Source: Streptomyces sp. WAC 01529 (GTDB taxonomy: Bacteria; Actinomycetota; Actinomycetes; Streptomycetales; Streptomycetaceae). From it: DNA of 64,000 nucleotides. A program made the translations under genes and the position numbers. Below, in pieces: positions 36,401-42,832 of the stretch; within the stretch, counting starts at the first letter, position 1, and each line of letters starts with the position of its first letter. Below the pieces are notes generated by a model. The model saw only the letters and a program-made list of their open reading frames with translations, made no database searches and was not told the origin of the DNA. Location of the stretch: positions 7,777,001 through 7,841,000 of the forward strand of contig NZ_CP029617.1 in the NCBI RefSeq assembly GCF_003945545.1, in the 5' to 3' direction.

Positions 36401-38715
36401 CCACCCGCCTGCCCGTGGGGACACCGGTGGGCGAACTGGACCTGGAGCTGAGCCTCACCGAACGGCAGGGCGCCGAGGGCCGCCCGAACGGCGTCGACGG
36501 CACCATCCGCTACGCGGCCGAGCTGTTCGACAGGTCCACCGTCACCGCGCTCGCGCGGCGCCTCGTCCGCGTCCTCGCACAGGTCGCCGCCGAGCCGGGG
36601 CTGCGCCTGAGCCAGGTGGACATCCTCCTCGACCCGGCCGAACGCCACCAAGTGGTGGAGGCCTGGAACGACACGGCGTCGGAGGTACCGGACCGCACCG
36701 TCGTCGACCTCCTCGCCGAGCAGGCCGCGCTGCACCCCGACGCGGTGGCCGTCACCGACCAGCACGGCGGCACGCTCACCCACGGCGCGCTGGACGCCGC
36801 GGCAGGCCGGCTCGCGGACCGGCTGGCCGCGCGGGGTGTCGGCGCGGAGGACGTGGTCCTCGTGGCGCTGCCGTCCACTGCCGACCTCGTCGTCGCACTG
36901 CTCGGCGTACTCCGGTCCGGTGCCGCCTGCCTGTTCGCCGACCCGAACCGGCTCATGGAGGACATCGCCTCGTGCCTGCGCCGGGCCACCCCCGCGACCC
37001 TGGTCTGCGACACGGCCCTGGCCCCGCTCCTTGCCGACGGCATCACGGTGCCGATGCTGCTGCTCGACGCCCCGCAGGCGGCCGAGGCGACCGGCACGCA
37101 CACCGCCGACGGGACCGGCGGCAGGCTGCCGCTGCCCGGCCAGGCGGCGCTCGTCCTCGGCACCACCGCACCCGGCGCCGCGGACGGTTCCGTCGCGGGC
37201 GCCGTCATCGAGCACCGGACGCTGCGCGACCAGACCGCGCACCGGACGCACGTCTCGCCCGCAGGGCACGGGGTGACCGTCCTTGACGTACGCGCACCCG
37301 TCTCCACGTTCCTGACACCACTGCTCGCGGCCCTGTGCGAGGGCGGCGGCGTCCGGCTCGCAGTGCCCGGCGACGACACCACACCGACCGCAGGGCCGGA
37401 CGGCACGCAATTCCTCGTCACCACCCGCGAACTGCTGCCGACGGTCCCCGAACCGGCCTCCGGGCAACCGGCGTTCGCCGCTGTCACGGTCGTGGACGAC
37501 ACCGGGACGACCACCGCGGCGGAGACGCGGGACTGGCTGGCACGCCACCCGCAGACCGCGCTGGTCAGCGTCCACGGCACGGCGGAGACCGCGGGCGCGT
37601 GGCTCGATCACACGACCGAGCCCGGCGAACCACTGCCCGTCCAGGCCCCCGCGGGACGACCCGTGTCCCACACCCGGGCCTACGTCCTGGACGACTTCCT
37701 GCGCCCCGTCCCGCCGGGCGGCACCGGCGACCTGTACGTCGCGGGATCCTCGCTGGCGCGGGGGTACGCGGACGGCCCGCGCCCGACCGGTGAACGGTTC
37801 GTCGCCTGCCCCTTCGGGCCCGCGGGGGAGCGCATGCTCCGCACCGGCGAGCGCGCGAAGCGGACGGCCACCGGCCTGCTCGCCCTGCGCGGCAAGAGCC
37901 AGGACGGGAAGCACGGTGCCAGGACGGCCCGCCGCGCCGGCGGAGACCACGGCGACCTGGAGGCGCTGCTGCCGCTGCGCCCGACGGGCACCCGGCCCCC
38001 GCTGTTCTGCCTCCACACCGGCACCGGACTGAGCTGGGCCTACGCGGCGCTGCTGCGCCACCTGCCGCAGGACCTGCCCGTGTACGGCGTACAGGCGCGC
38101 GGGCTGGCGGGACCGGAGCCCATGCCGCAGAGCGTGGAGGAGATGGCCGCCGACTACGCCGAGCAGATCAGGACCGTACAGCCCAGCGGCCCCTACCACC
38201 TCCTCGGATGGTCACTCGGCGGGCTGATCGCCCACGCGGTCGCCACCCGCCTGGAGGAGCAGGGCGAAGAGGTGCGGCTGCTCGCGGTGATGGACGGCTA
38301 CCCCGAAGGGTCCGGCGGAGCCGACCTCGGCCGCAGGCGCGGACCCGACCAGGACGCGGACTCCACCCCGGCGCAGCGCGGCAGGACGCTCGGCCTGGAC
38401 GCCGGCACAGGCATGGACGAAGGCCTCAGGGCCAACATGCAAGCCGTGATCGACAACATCGGCCGTCTCACCCCGCACCACACGCCACGCCGCTTCCACG
38501 GCGACCTGCTCCTCTTCGTCGCGGCCGAGGACCGGCCCGCGGAACTGACCGCGTCGGTCGCGCGGGAGAGCTGGCAGCCCTTCGTGGCGGGGGAGGTCGA
38601 AGCGCACGAGATCGCCGCGAGCCACTACACCATGCTGCAGCCCGTGCCCTCGTCGGACATCGGAGGCATCCTCGCGGCGAAACTCCCGGCGCCCGACGAC
38701 ACCGGAACGAAGTGA
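27439..38715 (+). CDS. Terminal NRPS: C-A-T-E / C-A-T-X-(vestigial A)-TE
   Basis: A 3758-residue chain-terminating synthetase. Its leader (GTGAGGAGACAGAGCG then ATGACCCGA) is nearly the same as that of the previous gene. Module 1: DCL C (HHILLDG from 146), A with code DGLSVGTVMK, T (S1010), and E whose core reads DHLVMDA (1197-1203) instead of HHxxxDG, with RTVGWFT and EGHGR kept. Module 2: DCL C (HHIILDG from 1684), A with code DALSVGTVMK, and T (S2564) of the non-E type (GGDSGLAMRL). Then comes a degenerate C-type domain with HRIATDD (2745-2751), an A-like remnant without working core motifs (about 3072-3498), no carrier domain, and a type I thioesterase with GWSLGG (S3592) and a late His (ASHYTML). 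The TE should release the peptide as a free acid or a ring. The P450 genes start 48 bases downstream. Confidence 0.96.
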   Translation: MTRPRSLVEDVWPLSPLQEGMLFHASFDDQGPDVYTVQSAVDVNGPLDTDRLRTSWQALLARHAALRACFRPVTGAHMVQVIPREVVLPWHEADVSGLAEPEALAEIDRLAAQQRAERFDLTVPPLLRLLLVKLGENRHRLVMTLHHILLDGWSMPVLLGELSATYAAGGTTSALKRVAPYGEYVAWLGRQDKEAASAAWRAELSEVDGSTLVAPADPGRIPVLPEQVHTAVTAELADSLSELARGRGLTLNTVVQGAWALVLARLAGRTDVVFGATVAGRPAELPGVESMVGLFINTLPVRVPLDGGQPVAEMLARLQERQSALIPHQHVGLAEVQKLAGAAAVFDTLVLYENYPLPPAPPAPGPDTVSLSPAGASRDASHYPLTLVAVPGGDRMRFKLDYRPDLFDRGTAESIVQRFIRVLERMAADPSARIGDIDVLDDAERSRVVERWNATGQPVSADSVPAAFEEWAGRTPDAVAVRCGQDAVSYGELEARANRLARYLTGLGVGREEKVGLCLPRGIDMIVGELAVWKAGGAFVPLDPEYPADRLAFMVADSGTQVVLHAGQPPIGAARMVRVDDPETVRAIAAESADPLAVPLLPDQLAYVIYTSGSTGRPKGVAVAHHGVANLADALRPALDLDAGTVMLQFASFGFDGSVLDVAVTLAAGGTLAIASAEERTEPDALTGMIREAGVEAASVVPSVLRVLDPADVPGVRNWVLGGELLTADLASRWTSRARVWNTYGPTEATVMATVGPVDSGITAGDEPPPIGRPLANMRTYVLDGFLRPVPPEVTGELYVAGPGLARGYAGRPELTAERFVACPFGAGGRMYRTGDLARWTSDGQLVFAGRADEQVKLRGFRVEPGEIGAVLAGHAAVGQVAVVAREDLPGDKRLVAYVVPATAPATGAGAEAGTEGVDDTIDPEALRAFAGARLPEYMIPATVVVLDALPLTVNGKLDRAALPAPEHAVQGGREPRTPVEAVLCGLFAEALGVERVGADDSFFALGGDSILSMMLVSAARRAGLAITARQVFEHRTPAALALVALPVDGAAVGGGEPGTGEVPLTPVMHELLDRVGAGQVGRVVQSAVVEAPAALRSQTLADAVRAVVDHHDILRARLETEPARRLVVSAPGTAPAGAWVRRVDATALDADDLARTIAEESRAAVTRLDPRSGVMAQVVWFDRGPETAGRLLLVVDHLVMDAVSWRILLPDLEQACAALAADRKPELEPVPTSFRHWARALAEQAGSPERIAELPRWTELLQGPDPQLTEVPPDPARDVAATVRRVSVTVPADVTSALLTGLPAAYHAGADDVLLTGLAAAVAHWRDGADPEGGFLVDVEGHGRVELTDGMDLSRTVGWFTGTHPVRLDAGTADLEEILTGGPAAGETVKRVKEQLRAVPGDGLGHGLLRHLNEETARQLAALPAARIGFTYLGRVPGAPADDDHGAAPDPVGGQLPVAHPLEAVGVVHDLPEGPRLTLSLACPEHLLDETRARALVEGWAAMLTGLAAHAADPAAGGHTPSDFPLVTLTQNQVGKLEDAAPGLADIWPLSPLQEGLLFHSMFADEGPDVYVEQMIVGLEGPLDTEALRASWQSLLDRHASLRVGFRQVAGSGQAVQIVMPRVVLPWREEDLSELGDDAALEESERIGSGEREKGFDLEQPPLLKVLLVKTGHERYRMMVTLHHIILDGWSLPVLRRELWSCYEAGGSADDLPAVTPYSEFLAWLGRQDKEAAQRAWGTELSGAEEPTLVVPVTPGATVEASGASGEVFAVADEALNAALGELTRAHDVTLNTVIQAAWALVIGQLAGRKDVVFGASVAGRPAELPGMEDMLGLFINTVPVRVRCEPARTVAEVLTDVQARQSVLMDHQYLSLGDIQRIAGPGATFDSLMAFESFPTGMDAPTQPGEGPREATPPGLSFTEAGMRESINYPLGLVVDPLGGLRLRLTYRSDAFEEPAAHALLDRLVRALRQMAADPALPVGLIELSDDAERSLVTERWNTPAVAVPDALVPELIRTRADRAPDAVAVRCGEESVTYGELEARANRLARHLAGLGVGREVRVGLCLPRGIDMIVGELAVWKAGGAFVPLDPEYPADRLGHVIADSGARVVLGAGDSLDGLPMGAARAVLLDQVETAQALAAQPAEPLAVTVTPDQLAYVIYTSGSTGTPKGVAVAHGGVANLAETMRPALGVAEGVAVLQFASFSFDAAVLDVAVTLAGGGTLVIASGQERAEPGALAEMIQSSGVSTASVVPSLLSLLDPDAVTGVGNWVLGAELLTADLASRWTPQARVWNTYGPTEATVMATAGPVDEDIRSNDGPPPIGRPLGNIGTYVLDTYLHPVPPGVTGEVYIAGPGVARGYIERPGLTAERFVACPFGAGTRMYRTGDLVRWTTDGQLLFVGRADEQIKIRGFRVELGEIEAALTSHPQVRQAVAVLREDRPGERRLVGYVVAAPQGDAPGATPGTTQDDAKDASVDVEAVREHLARTLPSYMIPASVVVLEKLPLTRNGKVNRRALPVPDFAGRVSGREPENETQATLCALFAEILDLERVGVDDNFFDLGGDSGLAMRLAARIREKFGIELSMRRFFGTSTPLGVARLLTSKELPELRPVDHPADIPATASQARVWRLERENPGAAVRRAPIALRLNGTLNRDALREALGDVAARHDLLRTTFAESDSGELYQHVLDVDEARPALPVTPATEEELPDLLADHAGYEFDLTRETPWTCRLFALSETDHVLLIVVHRIATDDASLVILVRDLAAAYGARREGRAPERAPLPLQFADYALWEREMLRDERDPDSLIGEQFAHWKKVLAGLGAELDLPTDRPRPAVASHRADSVPLVLDGDTHARLKEVAEGEGATVSMALHAALTLLLSALGAGPDVTLGTVLPLRDEEGDLDGLVGPFADPMALRTDVSGDPTFRELLGRARDTHQRAAQNTDVPFARLVEALSLPPSTTRHPVFQVLLEVHGDAAEIWESPALPGLSTTRLPVGTPVGELDLELSLTERQGAEGRPNGVDGTIRYAAELFDRSTVTALARRLVRVLAQVAAEPGLRLSQVDILLDPAERHQVVEAWNDTASEVPDRTVVDLLAEQAALHPDAVAVTDQHGGTLTHGALDAAAGRLADRLAARGVGAEDVVLVALPSTADLVVALLGVLRSGAACLFADPNRLMEDIASCLRRATPATLVCDTALAPLLADGITVPMLLLDAPQAAEATGTHTADGTGGRLPLPGQAALVLGTTAPGAADGSVAGAVIEHRTLRDQTAHRTHVSPAGHGVTVLDVRAPVSTFLTPLLAALCEGGGVRLAVPGDDTTPTAGPDGTQFLVTTRELLPTVPEPASGQPAFAAVTVVDDTGTTTAAETRDWLARHPQTALVSVHGTAETAGAWLDHTTEPGEPLPVQAPAGRPVSHTRAYVLDDFLRPVPPGGTGDLYVAGSSLARGYADGPRPTGERFVACPFGPAGERMLRTGERAKRTATGLLALRGKSQDGKHGARTARRAGGDHGDLEALLPLRPTGTRPPLFCLHTGTGLSWAYAALLRHLPQDLPVYGVQARGLAGPEPMPQSVEEMAADYAEQIRTVQPSGPYHLLGWSLGGLIAHAVATRLEEQGEEVRLLAVMDGYPEGSGGADLGRRRGPDQDADSTPAQRGRTLGLDAGTGMDEGLRANMQAVIDNIGRLTPHHTPRRFHGDLLLFVAAEDRPAELTASVARESWQPFVAGEVEAHEIAASHYTMLQPVPSSDIGGILAAKLPAPDDTGTK
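35263..36651 (+). other. X-like domain (degenerate condensation domain) within the terminal NRPS
   Basis: C-domain fold outline is kept: an N-terminal TASQARVW in place of S-x-A-Q-x-R-x-W, and a ...LPLQFADYALWEREML... middle. The catalytic motif is HRIATDD (35671-35691). Second His to Arg and Gly to Asp should abolish peptide-bond formation. Glycopeptide-antibiotic synthetases carry an X-domain between last T and TE with HRxxxDD; it docks Oxy P450s. Position, motif and downstream P450s all agree with that role, which remains an inference here. Confidence 0.85.
36652..37929 (+). other. Vestigial adenylation domain (no carrier protein) between X and TE
   Basis: The A-domain trace is recognisable from VVEAWNDT at the start to GDLYVAGSSLARGY (A6) and LRTGER (A7 remnant). 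A3 (expected YTSGSTGxPKG) reads LGTTAPGAADGS, A4 is lost, A5 (expected NxYGPTE) reads VHGTAET, A8 is at most a trace, and A10 and the whole T domain are missing. It cannot activate an amino acid. The frame stays open, so it is translated. It looks like the remains of an extra module whose C domain became the X-like domain. Confidence 0.85.
37948..38712 (+). other. Thioesterase domain of the terminal NRPS
   Basis: Alpha/beta-hydrolase chain-release domain: LFCLHTGTG near its start, GWSLGG with nucleophile Ser codon at 38212, and a C-terminal His in ASHYTML. It is joined directly to the A remnant by a basic, low-complexity linker (KSQDGKHGARTARRAGG). Confidence 0.93.
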
Positions 38716-38763
38716 ATCGCCCGATCCCCTGACGCGGAACACGGATGACGAAGGGACCCCCGA

Positions 38764-39969
38764 ATGGCGAAGCGACTGAAAACCGCCGCGCATACGCGCA
38801 GGAACGGCATAGAACCCCTGCCCGAACTGGCGAGCATCAGCGCGCAGACACCGCTCGTCCGGGTCGACGCCGAGGGGTCGTTCTCGGGCTGGCACTGGCT
38901 CGCCACCGGCCTCGACGAGGTGCGGGCGATCCTCAGCGACGACCACAGGTTCAGCATGATCCCGCCGCCCACTCAGATGCACGGCGCCGCGGGGCGCGTC
39001 GAGATCGGCAATCTCCTGCGGTACGACCCGCCCGAGCACACCCGGCTGCGGAAGATGCTGGTGCCCGAGTTCACCGTACGGCGCATCCGCCGCCTCGAAC
39101 CCTTCGTGACGGAGATCGTGACGGACTGCCTGGACGCGCTGGAACTCGCCGGGCCACCCGCCGACCTCATGCCCACCTTCGCCCTGCCCGTCCCCGGCCT
39201 GGTCGGCTGCGCCCTGCTCGGCGTGCCCCGCGACGACGCGGCCGATCTGGCACGCCACTTCATCTCCACCTCCGCCGCCGCCACCGACCACCGCACCGAT
39301 CCCCGCGAACGGGAGCGGATGCGGGCGGCGGGCAACGCGTTCGTCACGTACATCCGAAGGCTCGTCCGCCAGAAGCGCCGCGACCCCGGCGACGACCTGC
39401 TGGGCATGCTGATCCGCGAGCACGGCGCGGACGTCACCGACGAGGAGCTGACGGGCATCGCCGCGACCCTCCTCGGATCCAGCATCGAGAACGTCGGCGG
39501 CATGCTGGCACTCGCCCCACTCGCCCTGCTCCAGCACCCCGACCAGCTCGCCCTCTTCCTGGACCGGCCGGAACTGATCGACCAGGCGGTGGAGGAACTG
39601 CTCCGCTACGTCTCCTCCGTCCCGAACTCCATTCCCCGCTACGCCACCACCGACGTACGCGTGGGGGACCAGGTGATCAGGACGGGCGAGGTGGTCATGT
39701 GCTCCCTGCTCGCCGTCAACCGCGCCCAGCTTCCGGGCGTACCGCAGGACACCCTCGACATCACCCGGGACAGCAGCGGCCACATCGCCTTCGGGCACGG
39801 CATCCACCACTGCCTGGGCGCGTCCCTGTCCAGGCTGGAGCTGCGGATCGCCCTTCCGGCCCTCTTCCGCAGGTTCCCCGGACTGCGGCTCACCGTGCCG
39901 GCCGAGCAGCTCCGGTACCGGACCTGGACGCCCAACTACGGAGTCGACGTACTGCCGGTGGTCTGGTGA
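38764..39969 (+). CDS. Cytochrome P450 (Oxy-like), first of three
   Basis: Soluble 401-residue P450, 48 bases after the terminal NRPS, with GAAGGGA before ATG. Heme loop AFGHGIHHCLG gives Cys350; the K-helix ExxR is EELLR. The I-helix reads LGSSIENVGG: the acid is kept, but the usual Thr of A-G-x-E/D-T is Asn. PRDD lies at 155-158, the motif I recall as conserved in glycopeptide Oxy enzymes for docking on the X-domain. I infer oxidative phenol or aryl coupling of carrier-bound peptide. Which ring it closes cannot be told from the sequence. A discrete hydroxylase is the alternative. It is probably cotranscribed with the next three genes. Confidence 0.93.
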   Translation: MAKRLKTAAHTRRNGIEPLPELASISAQTPLVRVDAEGSFSGWHWLATGLDEVRAILSDDHRFSMIPPPTQMHGAAGRVEIGNLLRYDPPEHTRLRKMLVPEFTVRRIRRLEPFVTEIVTDCLDALELAGPPADLMPTFALPVPGLVGCALLGVPRDDAADLARHFISTSAAATDHRTDPRERERMRAAGNAFVTYIRRLVRQKRRDPGDDLLGMLIREHGADVTDEELTGIAATLLGSSIENVGGMLALAPLALLQHPDQLALFLDRPELIDQAVEELLRYVSSVPNSIPRYATTDVRVGDQVIRTGEVVMCSLLAVNRAQLPGVPQDTLDITRDSSGHIAFGHGIHHCLGASLSRLELRIALPALFRRFPGLRLTVPAEQLRYRTWTPNYGVDVLPVVW

Positions 39970-40011
39970 CCTCACGCCCTGCCGCACCCGTGCGGGAAAG
40001 GAAGACCGTCC

Positions 40012-41124
40012 ATGCCCAAGCCGTTGAAGGACTCCGACCAGAAGCCGCTCGTCGCGACCGTCGTGCCGGGTACCTCGGACCGTGCCTGGATCGCCAACGG
40101 CTACGACGAGGTGCGGGCGATCCTCAGTGACGACCGGTTCAGCACCATGCCGCCCGCGAAGACCCCCGAGGCCTCCCGGCGGCTCATCCAGCCCGGCAAC
40201 CTCCTCCAGTACGACCCGCCCGAGCACACCCGGCTGCGCAGGATGCTGACGGGGGAGTTCACGCTCCGGCGGGTCCGCGCCCTCGAACCCCTCGTCGAAG
40301 GCGTCGTGAAGGACCGCCTTGACGCCATGGAAGGCGCCGGGCAGCCGGTCGACCTCGTGGCCCACTTCGTCTGGCCGACCACCAGCCTGATCGGCTGCGC
40401 CCTGCTCGGCATCCCGCGCGACGACCAGGCGGAGCTGGTCCGCCACCTCGACACCAACCGCCTCGACAACCCCGACCGGGAACAGCGGGACATGGCGGGC
40501 ACCGCGTACCTGGCCTACCTGGACAAGCTCATGCGGCTCAAGCGCCGCAAGCCCGGCGACGATCTGCTCGGCCGGCTCATCCGCGACCACGGCAGGAGCC
40601 TCACGGACCCGGAACTCACCGGCACCGCGGCGACCCTCCTCGCCTCCTTCATCCCGATCACCGGCGGCACCCTGGGCCTCGGCCTCGTGGGGCTCCTGGA
40701 GAACCCGGACCAGCTGGCCCTGCTCATCGAACGCCCCGAGCTGATCGACCACGCGGTGGAGGAAGTGATCCGCAGCGTGACGATCATCCCGCACGCCTCG
40801 CCGCGCACCGCCACACAGGACGTCACCATCGGCGACCAGGTGATCAAGTCCGGTGAGTTCGTGGCGTGTTCACTCCTGGAGGCCAACGGCACGCGCGCGC
40901 CCGGACAGCCGCAGGACACCCTCGACATCACCCGCGACAACAGCCACCACATGGCCTTCGGGCACGGCCTCCACTACTGCATGGGCGCGTCCCTGGCCCG
41001 CATGGAGCTGCGGATCGCGATCTCGGGGCTGCTGCACCGCTTCCCCAAGGTGCGGCTCGCGGTGCCGCGCGACGAACTCCGCTTCACGGCACGGTCCGTG
41101 GAGTCGCTCCCGGTGGCCTGGTAG
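40012..41124 (+). CDS. Cytochrome P450 (Oxy-like), short and I-helix-degenerate
   Basis: A 370-residue P450, about 30 residues shorter at the N-terminus than its neighbours, after AAGGAAG. Heme loop AFGHGLHYCMG (Cys323), ExxR as EEVIR, and PRDD at 135-138. The I-helix is strongly altered: LASFIPITGG has neither the acidic residue nor the Thr normally used for dioxygen activation. This argues for an unusual mechanism, such as radical coupling without proton relay, or for loss of activity. Its place between two better-conserved P450s and the shared PRDD suggest it works on the same NRPS-bound peptide. Confidence 0.92.
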   Translation: MPKPLKDSDQKPLVATVVPGTSDRAWIANGYDEVRAILSDDRFSTMPPAKTPEASRRLIQPGNLLQYDPPEHTRLRRMLTGEFTLRRVRALEPLVEGVVKDRLDAMEGAGQPVDLVAHFVWPTTSLIGCALLGIPRDDQAELVRHLDTNRLDNPDREQRDMAGTAYLAYLDKLMRLKRRKPGDDLLGRLIRDHGRSLTDPELTGTAATLLASFIPITGGTLGLGLVGLLENPDQLALLIERPELIDHAVEEVIRSVTIIPHASPRTATQDVTIGDQVIKSGEFVACSLLEANGTRAPGQPQDTLDITRDNSHHMAFGHGLHYCMGASLARMELRIAISGLLHRFPKVRLAVPRDELRFTARSVESLPVAW

Positions 41125-41136
41125 GGGAGGGGCGAG

Positions 41137-42342
41137 ATGCCGAACGAACCGGCGCCCGTGCCCCTGCACACCCGCCGCACCCGCTTCGATCCGGCCGACG
41201 AACTGCGCCGGCTCTCCGACGGCGGCCCGGTCACCCGGGTCAGCCTGGCACCCGGCGCCGGTGACCGGCCCCTGTGGCTGGTCACCGGCTACCACGAGGT
41301 GCGCCAGGTCCTCGGCGACCAGGTCCGCTTCTCCACCAGCCGCTTCGGCGCGCGATCGGCGGCGGGAGGCAGAGCCGCCCAACGGCCCGACGAAGGCATC
41401 GGGCTGCTCATGGACTACGACCCGCCCGAGCACACCCGGCTGCGGAAGATGCTCACCCCCGAGTTCACGGTCCGGCGGATGCGCAGGCTCCAGCCCCGGA
41501 TCGAGGCCATCATCACCGAGTGCCTCGACGCCGTGGAACGCGCCGGACACCCCGCCGACCTCGTAGAACTGTTCGCCTCCGCCGTCCCGGGCCCCGTGCT
41601 GTGCGAGCTGATCGGGGTGCCGCGCGACGACCGCGACGACTTCCTGCGCCGCTGCCACGCCCACCTGGAGACCGGCAAGGAACGGAGTGAGCGGGCGGCC
41701 GCCGGGACGGCATTCACCCGCTACCTCGCCGCCCTCGTGGCCCGCCAGCGCAAGAACCCCGACGAGGGCTTCCTCGGCATGCTGGTGCGCGACCACGGCG
41801 ACGAGTTCACCGACAAGGAACTGCGGGGCATCTGCATCCTGTTGATGCTCGCGGGCCTCGACAACATCTCCGGAATGCTGGGCCTCGGAGCGCTGGCGCT
41901 CCTGGAGAACCCCGGCCAGCTCGCCCTCGTCCGCGACGACCCGGCCGCCCTCGACCGGGGCATCGAGGAGCTGCTGCGCTATCTCTCCGTACCGCACGCC
42001 CCCACGCCCCGCACCGCGGTGGAGGACATGACGCTCGGCGGCAAGCGGATCAGGGCGGGCGACACCCTCGTCTGCTCGATCCCGCTGGCCAACCGCGATC
42101 CGGCGCTCATCGACGAGCCCGACCGGCTCGACATCACCCGCGAGCCCGTGCCCCACGTCGCGTTCGGGCACGGCATCCACCACTGCCTTGGCGCCGCCCT
42201 CGCACGGATGGAAATGCGCATCGCCTACGGGGAGTTGCTGCGCCGCTTCCCCGGCCTGCGCCTCGCGATACCGGCGGAGGACGTGGAGTTCAGGGTCCGC
42301 TCGACCGCGTACGGGGTGGAACGGCTGCCGGTCACCTGGTGA
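41137..42342 (+). CDS. Cytochrome P450 (Oxy-like, OxyB-like I-helix)
   Basis: A 401-residue P450 that starts 12 bases after the previous stop, behind GGGGAGGGG. Heme loop AFGHGIHHCLG (Cys350), ExxR as EELLR, PRDD at 162-165. The I-helix LAGLDNISG keeps A-G-x-D but has Asn for Thr. Of the three it has the most regular I-helix (AG-x-D), so it is the best candidate for the first ring closure. That ordering is inference. The downstream ferredoxin is its likely electron donor. Confidence 0.93.
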   Translation: MPNEPAPVPLHTRRTRFDPADELRRLSDGGPVTRVSLAPGAGDRPLWLVTGYHEVRQVLGDQVRFSTSRFGARSAAGGRAAQRPDEGIGLLMDYDPPEHTRLRKMLTPEFTVRRMRRLQPRIEAIITECLDAVERAGHPADLVELFASAVPGPVLCELIGVPRDDRDDFLRRCHAHLETGKERSERAAAGTAFTRYLAALVARQRKNPDEGFLGMLVRDHGDEFTDKELRGICILLMLAGLDNISGMLGLGALALLENPGQLALVRDDPAALDRGIEELLRYLSVPHAPTPRTAVEDMTLGGKRIRAGDTLVCSIPLANRDPALIDEPDRLDITREPVPHVAFGHGIHHCLGAALARMEMRIAYGELLRRFPGLRLAIPAEDVEFRVRSTAYGVERLPVTW

Positions 42343-42409
42343 GCACGGGGGAGGCGCAAGGAGCCCTGGTGAGCCCGAGAGGAAGCCCGAGAGGAAGAAG
42401 GGAGAGGAG

Positions 42410-42628
42410 ATGAGGATGGAGATACGAGTGGACCGTGAACGCTGCGCCGGTTCCAGTCTGTGCCTGAGCTACCTGCCCGAGGTCTTCGACCAGTCGGACG
42501 ACGACGGCAAGGTACTGCTCCGCACACCGGTGCCCGGCGCAGACATGGAGGAGGCGGTCCGGGGCGTGGCCGCGAGGTGCCCCACCGGCGCCATCACCCT
42601 GCACGCACGGGACGCGCAGGACGCGTAG
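42410..42628 (+). CDS. P450-type [3Fe-4S] ferredoxin
   Basis: A 72-residue ferredoxin. The ATG at 42410 follows a run of GGAGAGGAG and gives the usual length; the open frame extends much further upstream but overlaps the P450 gene. Cluster ligands fit the three-Cys pattern of actinobacterial P450 ferredoxins: C-A-G-S-S-L-C near the N-terminus and R-C-P-T-G-A-I near the C-terminus. It should pass electrons to the three P450s. No ferredoxin reductase gene is nearby, so a housekeeping reductase is implied. Confidence 0.94.
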   Translation: MRMEIRVDRERCAGSSLCLSYLPEVFDQSDDDGKVLLRTPVPGADMEEAVRGVAARCPTGAITLHARDAQDA

Positions 42629-42667
42629 GCACCCGACGCGAGGGCCCACGACGCACCCCGGAACAGT

Positions 42668-42700
42668 GAAGGCCACGAGCCCGCCGGCCCGTGGCCCTTC
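42668..42700 (+). terminator. Hairpin terminator after the NRPS/P450/ferredoxin genes
   Basis: GAAGGCCACG pairs with CGTGGCCCTTC (one bulged base), with a further GCC/GGC pairing in the loop. There is no T-tract, as is common for high-GC terminators. It marks the likely 3' end of the biosynthetic transcript. Confidence 0.65.
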
Positions 42701-42832
42701 GGCATGCCCGGCCGCGAATCCGCAGGTGGCAGGCGTCCCGACCGCCCGCGGACCGGCAGGCGATGAGGGCACTGTGCGGGCGCCCCGCTTTGTGTCCGCC
42801 GTGTGACCGCCGGCCGCGTAGAAGTGTGGTCC

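Noticed and set aside
36652..37929. Reading the A-like region before the thioesterase as a tenth working module
   Set aside because: A3, A4, A5, A8 and A10 are destroyed or missing and there is no carrier domain, so it cannot load an amino acid.
1..42628. Glycopeptide tailoring and resistance genes (halogenase, glycosyltransferase, Dpg/Hpg synthesis, MbtH, StrR regulator, vanHAX)
   Set aside because: I looked for them between and after the NRPS genes and found none in this window; they may lie upstream of base 1.
42803..42832. Upstream GTG start for the Cys-repeat lipoprotein
   Set aside because: It adds ten residues before the basic n-region; the ATG at 42833 gives a normal lipoprotein signal. 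Not excluded, only less likely.
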